NCBI GenBank assembly: GCA_031216915.1 | Contig: CM062296.1 | Location: forward strand, 142,208,344 to 142,272,343 | Source of the DNA: Pictodentalium vernedei | Lineage: Eukaryota; Mollusca; Scaphopoda; Dentaliida; Dentaliidae | Reading direction: 5' to 3' | Length of the DNA stretch: 64,000 nucleotides | Shown here: one piece after another, positions 55,536 to 64,000 of the stretch | How the letters are laid out: each line of letters begins with the position of its first letter | How positions within the stretch are numbered: position 1 is the first letter of the stretch | Position numbers and translations under genes: made by a program | The notes under the pieces: model-generated | What the model saw: only the letters and a program-made list of their open reading frames with translations | Database searches by the model: none | Told to the model about the DNA's origin: nothing

Positions 55536-56138
55536 ACAGTTGCAACTATAGTTATGCAGGCTTTCTGTTCCGGCAGTGACTCCGTCCGGCTGCCCTCTTC
55601 GCTCTGGGCTATTTGACCCAGGGCAAGGGGAAGGGGAGGGGGGGGGGGGGTGTTCCCTTAGGTCACCTGCTTTATAGTGAAAAGCAAGGGAATGCCTCCT
55701 CCAAGTCAGTATTTCTGAGTCGCTTCCGGGATGGTTTTAAAGTGTAATATTAATGTTTAATTTCATTCATGTCTTATTTTTAAAGTGTAGCTCGGTGTGA
55801 AGCATTTGTATATGTCAAGTGTCAAACGGGCTTTAATATACAATACTCGGACACTTTTAAATGATTATAAAGAGTCTCAATTCTCTGGACTACTTTATTT
55901 ATTGGCTTGCTTTAAAAATAATTAGTATAAGGGTTATACTGGATGTTAATAGAGAACATGAATGTTATTGTGCTCAATTATTAAGGGTAGTGTATCTTTC
56001 TAATTTAATATTAAATAAGAAAGATACATGTAAAGCCTAATACTCCTTTTCTCCTTAAGGGGTTACCTCTTTACTATATAGTTGAGCTTATTGGATTTTC
56101 CTCTATGTCCTAGGCCCTCCAGCCTGTTTACTATTCAG
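55536..56138 (+). other. 3' leader of DIRS copy 3 with G-rich tract
   Basis: Non-coding. A variable G run near 55628-55650 (GGGGAAGGGGAGGGGG...) follows the recombinase in copies 2 and 3, and a shorter version is in copy 1 (6011-6026). No gene is seen. Confidence 0.75.
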
Positions 56139-56224
56139 CTAAGTCTGGGTCATTGGTACAGTATAAAAATGTTAAAAAATTTATAGTAATTTATATATTT
56201 TTTATACTTACCAATGACCCAGAC
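56139..56224 (+). repeat. Internal complementary region of DIRS copy 3
   Basis: AAGTCTGGGTCATTGGTACA...GTATAAAAAT complements the left end (49402-49440). GTTAAAAAATTTATAGTAAT...CCAATGACCCAGAC complements the right end (56475-56527). They are joined as they would be in the circular intermediate. Confidence 0.92.
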
Positions 56225-56303
56225 GGGGATGGCCCTCCCTGGAGTTGGGAACTCTTGCCTCCCCGCTGAGTACATAGCGCTGACCAGGCGCTGCCAGTAA
56301 GAA

Positions 56304-56527
56304 TGATAATTGGCGCCAATTTCGGGATGACTGCGTCACTGCGCATGCGCAGTAGAGGCGTACTATGGAGGTCCTTTAGGACATGATTTCTTTTTGTTTT
56401 GGATGCAAATTTTGGGGATTGGGGGGCAAAATTTGTGTTTGGCCCTGGTTTTGTTGGAGTTAGCACCAGCTAAGTCTGGGTCATTGGTAAGTATAAAAAA
56501 TATATAAATTACTATAAATTTTTTAAC
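56304..56527 (+). repeat. Right inverted terminal repeat of DIRS copy 3
   Basis: Complement of 49402-49601 plus an AT-rich outer part ending TTTTTTAAC. Contains AATTGGCGCCAATT (56308-56321) and ACTGCGCATGCGCAGT (56338-56353), mirrored from the left ITR. Confidence 0.93.
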
Positions 56528-57229
56528 TTTTCGCAGTTCCAAGCTTTAGTATTACTGCACTGACCATACTTATCTAGCTCCAGCGATTCAAGTGATGCGG
56601 GAGGAGGGGAATTCCCCCCCCCCCCCCCCCAATATGTTAAGAGGCGATTACAGGGCAGGACGTAGTTCTCTTCCTGTAAGCCTCATATTCATTCAGTTAT
56701 ATTCAAGCTTTTCATTGCTCTTCGATTGGTGGGTAGTTTTTCTTCTAATGGCGACTTCAGGGGCGAATACACTACTCTTTGGTTGGTTTACTTCCTGCGG
56801 TTGTTTGTTCATAGTTCGAATATGAGCATATGATTGCTGGACAGTAACTGTTTTTGGATTCCGAATTCTTTCATGAATACATTTGGTTGATATTGCTAGC
56901 CTTTTTGTTACCTGTGCGACAGGCATGTCGGCTTATCTGGGTGACATTCTCCAAATCTGGCAATTTGTCCACTCTTGAGAGGTTTCATTCAGAATCGTCA
57001 GCTTTTGTTACGACATATGAGTTTATTCCTTACGTTATAAAATCGCATTAACGTCATTTTCTTCCTTCAGTTTCATGGTTATATTTTATATCGCTCGGGT
57101 TACGCCGATGATACAGGCTGTATTCAGGCGAGAGTACATGCAGCTTTCTGTTGGTTGCATGCTTAATATGTATTAATCTTTAGGCAGGCGTATTTCTTGA
57201 ACAGATTCTCTTAAGTTCTTGCTCAGTGT

Positions 57230-57425
57230 CAGTAAAAGAGCTTATGAGAATTTGGGGCAATTTGGAATAGCAATGGATATTCCTACAGGCCGTCTATGCA
57301 TACATTCTCTAATTTTTCTTTTCTTTATTCGGAATTGTATATTCATTCTACGAACAGTTATTGGTTTTAATGGACCAAGGGAACAATGATTTATTTGGGG
57401 ATGGTCCTTGACGGGTTTTTTTATC
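57230..57425 (+). pseudogene. pol: DIRS pol remnant of copy 4 (RT to RNase H junction)
   Basis: CGTCTATGCATACATTCTCT...GGAATTGTATATTCATTCTA...GTTTTAATGGACCAAGGGAA aligns in order with CGCTTACGCACATGTCCTTT...TGGAGTGTGAAGATGCATTC...GTTTTAACGGACCAAGTAAA in copy 1 (3958-4055). The peptide GRLCIHSL parallels GRLRTCPF. No usable frame remains. Confidence 0.65.
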
Positions 57426-58328
57426 GTATCCCGTTCCAGGTTCTGAATCCAGTCTTCAACCGGAAGCGGTACACAAAGGGGAATCTTATTCTCTCATTCC
57501 CATAGACTGAACGGTTAAAATTTGGATGTTCATTATAGGGATTTACTTGTACACCGGAACATGGTCTCCTGTTGGTTGGCTCAGAAGCATATGAGTTCTC
57601 TCAGATGACTTTCCATTGGGATTCGATTGGACAAGTTTAAGGTTGTACGTATTAATATCACCGGTTCTCGTCTTATTTCCGTATTCCGGATGCGGCATAC
57701 ATTTTAGAAGCTTTCGATTTTAGTAACTGGGAGCCTTTTATGCAATTATATATACTTCAATCCACTTTTTATTGCTCAGAGGGGATTCCTATATTAGGTT
57801 TCTTTTCTGATATTATTCAGTACCACTTTATCACTGATTCCAGGCTGCTTCCCTCTTTGTTTTGAAGGTTAATTTCCTTCAAAAAAGACGGTGGGGGATT
57901 TCTCCTTACCTATTCTGGCCTTATAGTAAGTGTGTAACTATGGGTGAAGCTGTTATTTTCTATAGATAATACTGATCTTTATGTACAGCTTGTTGCATTG
58001 CATACAACGTGTGCCTATGGGCGTTAGTCTCCAACTCTCAGACATGCTTTTCCTAATCTTAAGCGTCTTATTCCAGACTAGCCTTAAAATTGGGGGCTTG
58101 TTACACCCAATTAGCATAATCATTTATGCTAAGTAATAAGGATTCACTTGGATATTGCGCCTTTATTTTGATGGTATAGCCTTCTCTATTGTTGTATAGA
58201 GAGGGATATATGTATTTCCTCACATTTTAATCTCCTATTCACCTTTGGGAGTTCTCCTGCAGGCTTAGGAGCTGGAATTTAGTCTGCTATTCCTTTAAGT
58301 CCTAGGCCATCCAGCCTTTTTACTATTC

Positions 58329-58415
58329 AGCTAAGTCTGGGCCATTGTTTCTAGTATAAAAATATGAAAAACTTAAGTAATTTGTATATTTTTTATACTT
58401 ACCCATGGCCCAGAC
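58329..58415 (+). repeat. Internal complementary region of DIRS copy 4
   Basis: GCTAAGTCTGGGCCATTGTT...GTATAAAAATATGAAAAACT...ACTTACCCATGGCCCAGAC has the same two-part layout as the ICRs of copies 2 and 3. Its second half complements the right end at 58660-58716. Confidence 0.8.
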
Positions 58416-58484
58416 ATGGATGGCCCTCCCATGAGTGGGCACTCATACCTCCCCGCTGAGTTATAATATTAGTAGGCACAACTA

Positions 58485-58716
58485 GGAAGAATGCTGCATG
58501 GCATCAATTCCGGTCTCTTCCTGGATACTGTGCATGCGCGTTACAAAAAAAGTATGGAGGGCCAGATGGGACTTTCAATTTTCGGTTTTGTATGCAAATT
58601 TGGGGGATTAGGGGAGGGTAAAAATTTGTGTTTGGCCCTTGATATTATTGAGGTTGCACCAGCTTAGTCTGGGCCATTGGTTAGTATAAAAATATACAAA
58701 TTACTTTAAATTTTTC
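58485..58716 (+). repeat. Right inverted terminal repeat of DIRS copy 4
   Basis: Shares TATGGAGGGCC, AAATTTGTGTTTGGCCCT and TCTGGGCCATTGG with the other right ITRs. The central palindrome is decayed (ACTGTGCATGCGCGTT). Confidence 0.78.
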
Positions 58717-58839
58717 ATTTTGGATGGAAAAATGTTCTCTCGACATGTATGGTGCTTGAGCAGTCCATAATGAAACAGTGCTGGTAATGACTGACAAAAC
58801 ATGTAACTTGTGATCTGAACACAATAGCAGTGTCTGACG

Positions 58840-59866
58840 TCAGTAGTGAGTATATCCACCATGAGCCCGGATGACAGCCTGAACCCTCCGCCTAATGCTA
58901 CCAGTGTACCTTCTGATACAGTCCAGAGGCAACTGCTGCCACTCCTCATGCAGTGCAGCTTCCAAATCGGCCAGATTCTGTCAGATCCCATGCATTCTCA
59001 CGGCATTCGAGACCGTCCCAGATGTGTTCTAAGGGATTCAAATTGGGGCTCATTGCAGACCAAGGTAGTGTTGTAATAGCGTTGTTCTGAAGGAATGTTC
59101 TCACAGCATGGGAACGATGCGGCCTTGCATTGTCGTCTATGAATACAGAGTGAGTAGCCAACGGGTGGTTGTCAAAATGAGGCTCAACAATCGGATTGAG
59201 AATGTCCAGGATGTACTGATATCCATTGAGATTCCCACATACAGTCACCATATCAAGTTTACAATCATGAGAGAGGCATCCCCAGATCATTACTGATCCT
59301 CCACCATGAGGAACAATAGGTCTGATGTTCCTGAGCATGTAAGCAGTATGCCTATGCCTCCACATTCTCATGCAACCATCTGTGACATATTGATAAAGCA
59401 GGAACCTACTCTCGTCTGACCAATGGACCCTCCTCCATGTCCTGAGATTCCAATTTTGTTGTGCCATGCACCACTCCAAACGTCATCTTTGATGCTGATC
59501 CGACAGAGCTGGTCGCTTGATGACCCTTCTGGACCTCATACCCAGTGCTTTGAGATGGTTGCAGACAGTTCTGTTGTAGAAACGCCTGTTGGGGAGCCAA
59601 AGGCATTTCAAAACCCCACTTGAAGCAAAGGGTTCACACCTAATGAGGCGTGCCAGACTCCGATCTTCCTGATAAAAGGTCTTTCGGGGCTGTCCAGGCC
59701 TTGGTCGGTCCTTAACATCATTGGTTGGTTGATGTTTTCGGAGAAGTCTGCTGATGACATTATGACTATAGCCAAGTTGCCTCCCAATAGCTTTGAATTA
59801 CATGTCTGTTGCATGCATTCCAATGATTTGCCATCTTATTGCCTCTGACAGTCTCCTCCTTGTCAT
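58840..59866 (-). pseudogene. Tc1-type transposase (DD34E), three lesions
   Basis: On the minus strand an ATG at 59866 starts MTRRRLSEAIRWQIIGM, followed by helix-turn-helix sequence (AIGRQLGYSHNVISRLLR). The catalytic part has VHWSDESRF (first Asp), GGGSVMIWG, FIDDNARPH (second Asp) and LNPLEHIWD (Glu). There are 34 residues between the second Asp and the Glu, so it is DD34E of the Tc1 group. Breaks are TAA at 59798-59800, TGA at 59483-59485 (likely from CGA), and a frame change near 58970-59000. Past that, the C-terminus reads ADLEAALHEEWQQLP to a stop at 58840. Length with repairs is about the usual 340 residues. Terminal inverted repeats were not identified. Confidence 0.92.
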
Positions 59867-60354
59867 GTCAACATTTACTGATAAAAGAATTTTCTTGTTT
59901 TATACCCAGATACTGCATGTGGATGATAGTGTTTTTATTTGACATTCGTGGGTAGCGTGCTTCACATAGATGAGGGGATGTGTTTGGCTATGCTATCAAC
60001 CAGAAACACCATGTCTTTCATGAGATGAAATGTACTGCAAGACATAGCAATCATTAAAACAATAATCACAGCAACTTAATTCACTGTCATGAAACATTTC
60101 AGGGGGGTGCTTGATAAGTTCCAGGTGTATATAAGCATCTAGTTTTGACAGAGCCCATGGAGATGTGTTAAGCAAGATGCAATCTTTTAATTCCTTTTCT
60201 GATTAAAACTGTAGGCAGATTGGCACCTGATAGGTGTGAAAAATAACTTGTCTCACCCATATTTTAAAGGACTGACCCTGTTCTTTAATACAATTAACTG
60301 ACTATTGATTGACTATTGTTGTGTTTTCCTAAAAATAATACAATAATATATCTA
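59867..60354. other. Spacer 3' of the Tc1 gene, no gene seen
   Basis: Presumably includes the outer part of the Tc1 element, but I could not match inverted ends. Otherwise AT-rich. Confidence 0.5.
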
Positions 60355-60872
60355 ACTAGCGGGTGAATACCCGGCATTGCATGGGAGAAGATGGTTATAT
60401 CAGATCGTTCGAGAAACGGAGGAATATATCAGGGTCACCAGTTTGAAGGTCAAGGTCACACCGCACGGACACCCCGATAAAGTCAAAATGATCGATGGGT
60501 CAATATACCCGCACATATGAAATTTTTTCCAGATCGGCCCATCCGTTTTCGAAATAAAGGGTCAAGGTCACCAGTTTGAAGGTCAAGGTCACACCGCATG
60601 GACACCCTGATAAAGTCAAAATGATCGATGGGTCAATATACCCTCACATATGAAATTTTAGCCCGATCGGCTCAGCCGTTTTCGAAATAAAAGGTCAAGG
60701 TCATCAATTTCAAGGTCAAGGTCACCATGCATGGGAACGGCACCCATCCCATGTTACTCGCAGGGACGAATTACCCCCGTGTACAAAATTTGAGATCGAT
60801 CAGTCGAGAAACGGAGGAGTTCACCCGGAACAAAGATAGAGAGATACAGACATTTGCGTTTGTATATTAGAT
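60355..60872 (+). repeat. Repeat with TCAAGGTCACCAGTTTGAAG tandem units
   Basis: Starts with a small hairpin, GCGGGTGAATACCCGGCATT. Two and a half units of about 160 bp follow, each with GGTCAAGGTCACACCGCA, GATAAAGTCAAAATGATCGA and CCGTTTTCGAAATAAA. It ends near AACAAAGATAGAGAGATACA. The hairpin head and tandem core resemble other non-autonomous repeats in this window. The class is not established. Confidence 0.65.
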
Positions 60873-61059
60873 GTATATGTCTTTTTAATTGATTGGGGTT
60901 TTTGGGGGAGAAGAGCAATATTTGAGCATTACATGTCAAGTGGAGTGTTTGTGTCACACCACTATTAACAAGAACATAACTTGAGTCTTTTAGACTATAG
61001 AAAGGATACACAGATTCCTCAAGTTATATTCCAAAATGGCATGTCTACAACCAGTTGAA

Positions 61060-61599
61060 TACCTTACTTCCCTTACTTCTCAGACACTAGGCAAGCAGGT
61101 TTTGTATGATGGGTACAAATACAGACTTAAAACCATCATCAGACAGCAACACACTGGAAGTGCATTATAGCAAAATTTAAGGGTCGTCTGAGTACTGTTG
61201 GTGATTATGTTATCAGCAATTCACCACGGGGTGATCATTTCTCTCCACTGACGAGTGAAAGATGAAGTTGTGCCTGTTCAACAGATATACAATGAAGAGG
61301 TTGCGGCTTTGAATGAAGATCAAGCAGCTGTTCTCCCATCCTTCACAAACATCAAATCAGGGCTGTACAATCACAGACATAAGCTCCAACCTCACCTTCC
61401 GAAGACATTAGCTGAAGTACAGTTGGTGGTACAATGGACACAAACCAAAACAAATAGAGACTTCCTTCTTGTAGATGATGGAGAAGAGGACAAGTTATTA
61501 GTCTTCGCAACACAGGAAATGCTACAAATGATACAAGAAGCAGATATGCTATTCATGGACGGTATATTTTATGCCTGTCCTAGTGTGTTCTTTCAGTAA
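61060..61599 (+). pseudogene. FLYWCH-MULE transposase fragment
   Basis: Around 61100-61255 the plus strand reads LYDGYKYRLKTIIRQQHTGS and, past an in-frame TAG near 61168, LSTVGDYVISNS-like sequence, as in FLYWCH zinc domains. From 61255 a clean frame runs to 61599: DEVVPVQQIYNEEVAAL, FTNIKSGLYNHRHKL, NRDFLLVDDGEEDKLLVFAT and LFMDGIFYACPSVFFQ. The last is the first-Asp block of the MULE transposase domain (usually MDGTF). It stops there, so the catalytic domain is truncated. No terminal arrays were seen around it. Confidence 0.75.
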
Positions 61600-61869
61600 A
61601 CATATTAAACATTTACGTTAGTTCTTTATTACTATATAAAACAATTGGAATAATCCATATTGAAAATAGGGAAACCGGATTCAACCTGTCCTAAGTTTCA
61701 ATCTGCCTGCACAGACAAAACTACGTAAAATATAGTTCAGGCAATATGGGATAGAGGCACAATGGCCCTGAACCTTTCCAACAGTGTATTACATCACAGC
61801 ATATTATCTCAGACCTGGAAATAAAGTTCTTACATTGTAACCCACGAACAGATTATGCTATATAACTTG
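61600..61869. other. Spacer, no gene seen
   Basis: AT-rich sequence between the MULE fragment and the hAT MITE. Nothing recognised. Confidence 0.5.
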
Positions 61870-61877
61870 GTGGTAAC

Positions 61878-62435
61878 TAGGGCTGTCACGATTAATCGAT
61901 TAATCGACTGTTGATCGGTCACGGCGAAATCGATTAGTATTTTTCGTTGTCGAATAATCGATAAATTGTATCCCGTTTTAGACGTTTAATAATTAAAAGA
62001 AAATTTGATGAAAAAACTATTGTTTCTAAAGGTAAAGAGTTAAGAACATCGATGTTAAACCCCAAGACACTGTTGGAAGCAATAGTCTTCCAGGTACATT
62101 CATCAAAGCTTTGATGTTCTGAACTTTTGAACCGTCAGTGTAATAATCAAGACCGGTCGGCAGTTGCGAAGTTCGCAACTGCCGACCGGTCTTGATTATT
62201 ACACTGACGGTTCAAATGTTCAGAACATCAAAGCTTTGAATGCACCTAAAAAGGATCGTCTTCGTTGTTTCCTTGAGGTAGGTCAACTGACTTGAACTTC
62301 ATTTTCATCGACTTCAAAGAGAGAGAGGGAGAGAGAGAGAGGAGGGGGGGGGGGGGGGGTCATTTAGGTACGATTAATCGTCGATTATTTGCGACGATTA
62401 ATCGATTCTTAAATTAAAAAATTGTGACAGCCCTA
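61878..62435. mobile_element. hAT-type MITE, 558 bp, with a large internal palindrome
   Basis: Ends TAGGGCTGTCACGATTAATC and complement, with the 8-bp duplication GTGGTAAC (61870-61877 and 62436-62443). Related to 28045-28877. Inside, 62106-62237 is a near-perfect ~65-bp-arm palindrome centred at 62171 (CAGTTGCGAAGTTCGCAACTG). A (GA)n/(G)n run lies near 62318-62360. Confidence 0.88.
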
Positions 62436-62458
62436 GTGGTAACCCATTGGAAAAAAGT

Positions 62459-62921
62459 GGGGGGCGTGGTGGCATCGTGGTTACCAGTTCTCGCCAGATC
62501 ACCAAAGTTAAGCAACGTCGAGCGTGGTTAGTAGTTGGATGGGTGACCATTTCAGTGACTGATTCGCACTCCTGCATTGTGTCCTTGGGCAAGGCACTTA
62601 ACCCCGATTGCCTACATGGGGGCACGATGACGCTGTGTACTAAGGCGTACTGCACGTCGATGGTGCGCATGTCTTCAACCAATCAAACCCTGCCTGTACC
62701 ATGGTGCAGAGTTCATAGTTGCGATGTTAAAGAGCTGACAGCTGCTCGTCGTTGCTCGGTGGTTCTCTCCAGGAACTCCGGCTTCCTCCACCTGTAAAAC
62801 TATCATGGTCACGATTAGCCATTGTGCATAAGTATGTGACCTTAAACTCCAATAAATAAATAAATATTGGTGCATAAGTATGTGACCTTAAACGCCAATA
62901 AATAAATAAATATAAATAAAT
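62459..62921 (+). mobile_element. SINE with 5S rRNA-derived head
   Basis: Flanked by the 13-bp duplication ATTGGAAAAAAGT (62446-62458 and 62922-62934). The head includes GTTAAGCAACGTCGAGCGTG and GGTTAGTAGTTGGATGGGTG, which match the internal promoter half of 5S rRNA (AAGCTAAGCAGGGTCGGGCC, GGTTAGTACTTGGATGGGAG). The middle (TTGGGCAAGGCACTTAACCC, CTCGGTGGTTCTCTCC) and tail (ATGATTAGCC-type sequence, GTGACCTTAAAC.CCAATAA) are the same as in the tRNA-headed SINE at 21525. The tail is duplicated at 62866-62921. Confidence 0.9.
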
Positions 62922-62934
62922 ATTGGAAAAAAGT

Positions 62935-63130
62935 AGGGATCTGCGAATCACACATTTTTTTTTTCCGAATCAGATCTCGAATCGAATTGTGTCTGATATC
63001 GATATCAAATCAAATCTCGAATCGAATCTTAAAAGACAAGTTATTTCATGTCACACCAAACGGAAGTTACGGTACACTGCAATGACCCTTAGAGACTGGC
63101 TGACACCTTAAACACCAATAAATAAATATT
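62935..63130. repeat. AATCGAATC-word repeat and SINE tail fragment
   Basis: 62985-63030 is built of AAATCTCGAATCGAATC words, similar to 37785-37845. 63106-63130 is a stray SINE tail (ACCTTAAACACCAATAAATA) without a head. Confidence 0.6.
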
Positions 63131-63163
63131 CTCCGTAGCGCCGTTGCTGAAACAGCTAGGCCT

Positions 63164-63275
63164 ATTATCCATAGTCTTAGTTTTTGAAGGTTTAATTTGT
63201 TACTATTCACGTTCTTAAGAATGTGAATACATGTAGTAACAAGTTAAGCCTTCAAAAACTAAAACTATGGATAAT
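63164..63275. repeat. Imperfect palindrome, ~50-bp arms
   Basis: ATTATCCATAGTCTTAGTTT... folds on ...AAAACTATGGATAAT, centre near 63219 (CTTAAG). Confidence 0.85.
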
Positions 63276-63673
63276 GTTCTGGGCAGAATTCACCACTTTC
63301 CTAACAATTAAACATTGTCAGTTACTCAATTAAATATGCAATTGAATTGAGCCTACATGAATGAATTGTCTAATGTCAGTTTTATGCAATTTTTGTTGGA
63401 AATGTAACCAATTGAAGTTAGTACAAGAGATTCGAAAAAATCAAATATTGAGACTTGATTCGGGATTGATCTTAAAGCAGATGTATGGTACAGTAGAACC
63501 TGTCTTGGGAGACCGCCCTTTGGGCCACACAAAAGTGGTCTCTCAAGACAGGTGGTCTCTCATAACAGGTTTCAGGTATTCTCAAGTCGGTGAATAACCA
63601 ACCACAAAATTCAGAAATGGAGAAGAATGGATTCTTGTAATTACTTTGTAGTTGTTCTTTTTTATGAAGTTTT

Positions 63674-63800
63674 TGTAACAAATTGAAATGGACTGTTATA
63701 AAAATTATAAAAATAAATTAGTGTTGAAAATCTTCGTTGAAGATTTTCAACACTAAAGTATTTTTATAATTTTTATAACAGTCCATTTCAATTTGTTACA
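63674..63800. repeat. Near-perfect palindrome, ~62-bp arms
   Basis: TGTAACAAATTGAAATGGAC... folds on ...GTCCATTTCAATTTGTTACA, centre near 63737 (AAATCTTCGTTGAAGATTTT). The sequence to 64000 after it is AT-rich with no gene seen. Confidence 0.92.
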
Positions 63801-64000
63801 TAAAGATTTTCAACAAATTTATTTTTATTCCTATCTGTCACATTTCAGGTATGTATGAAATTGTTTATTCAGCAATAATCCTAATCTTTTCACAGGGGTC
63901 TTATAAAAACATCTCAATCTTTAATGAGTTAGCAATTGAAACCCAATTAAGAGCTTTTAATACTTTTAATTATATTTGTATAACCACAATGGATTTTCCA

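Larger units (their letters stand above)
49402..56527 (+). mobile_element. DIRS retrotransposon, copy 3 (nearly intact)
   Basis: A 7126-bp element with left ITR (49402-49601), intact gag, pol with one nonsense codon, an intact recombinase ORF, ICR (56139-56224) and right ITR (56304-56527). It sits inside copy 4: gag remnants flank it on the left (to 49220), and gag C-terminal sequence resumes on the right (from about 56590). No target duplication is expected or seen. It is the best candidate in the window for a recent source element, or a near relative of one. Confidence 0.95.
56528..58716 (+). mobile_element. DIRS copy 4, right part (old)
   Basis: Resumes after copy 3 with gag C-terminal-like sequence (GGACGTAGTTCTCTTCCTGT near 56661, against GGACGTAGTTTCTCCTTCCG in copy 2). 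It passes through a pol remnant near 57230-57420, and ends with an ICR (58329-58415) and right ITR (about 58485-58716). Frames are destroyed throughout. Copy 4 is therefore older than the copy 3 insertion. Confidence 0.75.

Noticed and set aside
62480-62545. Functional 5S rRNA gene
   Set aside because: Only the promoter half is recognisable, with many changes, and it is fused to the shared SINE body.

Overview
The window is eukaryotic and most likely from a marine invertebrate, probably a mollusc or another lophotrochozoan. This is inferred from the repeats: DIRS-type tyrosine-recombinase retrotransposons, tRNA- and 5S-derived SINEs, FLYWCH/MULE-type DNA transposons, long elements with internal ~165-bp tandem units and '...GTCCGTCGTC...' heads, and AT-rich spacers. 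There are no operons, no prokaryotic genes, and no long host gene. Almost every coding trace belongs to a transposable element. The best host-gene candidate is one CUB-like exon near 38.4-38.6 kb.

Layout. (1) 1-6640: decayed DIRS copy 1, its left end cut by the window edge. (2) 6641-13395: a ~153-bp satellite array, split by a 4.4-kb hAT-like element (7373-11820) that itself carries a MULE (about 9017-10885), and by a 318-bp TA-flanked MITE. (3) 13.4-27.3 kb: foldback elements (15372-17656 and 22078-23613), MULE-like elements with terminal repeat arrays (18676-19815, about 20175-21458, 24942-26194), a tRNA-Cys-headed SINE, a second TA MITE and another SINE. (4) 27.3-40.5 kb: a hAT MITE, several near-perfect palindromes, two large tandem-cored repeats (32564-34195 and 35165-36920), the CUB-like exon, and a ~155-bp tandem repeat field. 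(5) 40463-58716: a cluster of three same-strand DIRS elements. Copy 2 has an internal deletion. Copy 3 (49402-56527) is nearly intact and is nested inside older copy 4, whose halves flank it. (6) 58.7-64 kb: a Tc1 pseudogene, a FLYWCH-MULE fragment, a hAT MITE, a 5S-headed SINE and more palindromes.

How the parts work together. DIRS copy 3 shows the full DIRS plan. It has inverted terminal repeats and a gag ORF with an N-terminal Cys-rich motif. A pol ORF (RT, RNase H, Dam-methylase-like domain) overlaps a tyrosine-recombinase ORF in another frame. Near the 3' end an internal complementary region (ICR) joins the complements of the two termini. The only break found is a TGA between RNase H and the methylase-like domain. 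The SINEs carry at least three different 5' heads (tRNA-Cys-like, 5S rRNA-like, unassigned) on one shared (AATA)n tail, which points to a common LINE partner. Several DNA transposons share one style of end: inverted arrays of short words with a CGAA/TTCG core, flanked by 8-9-bp target duplications.
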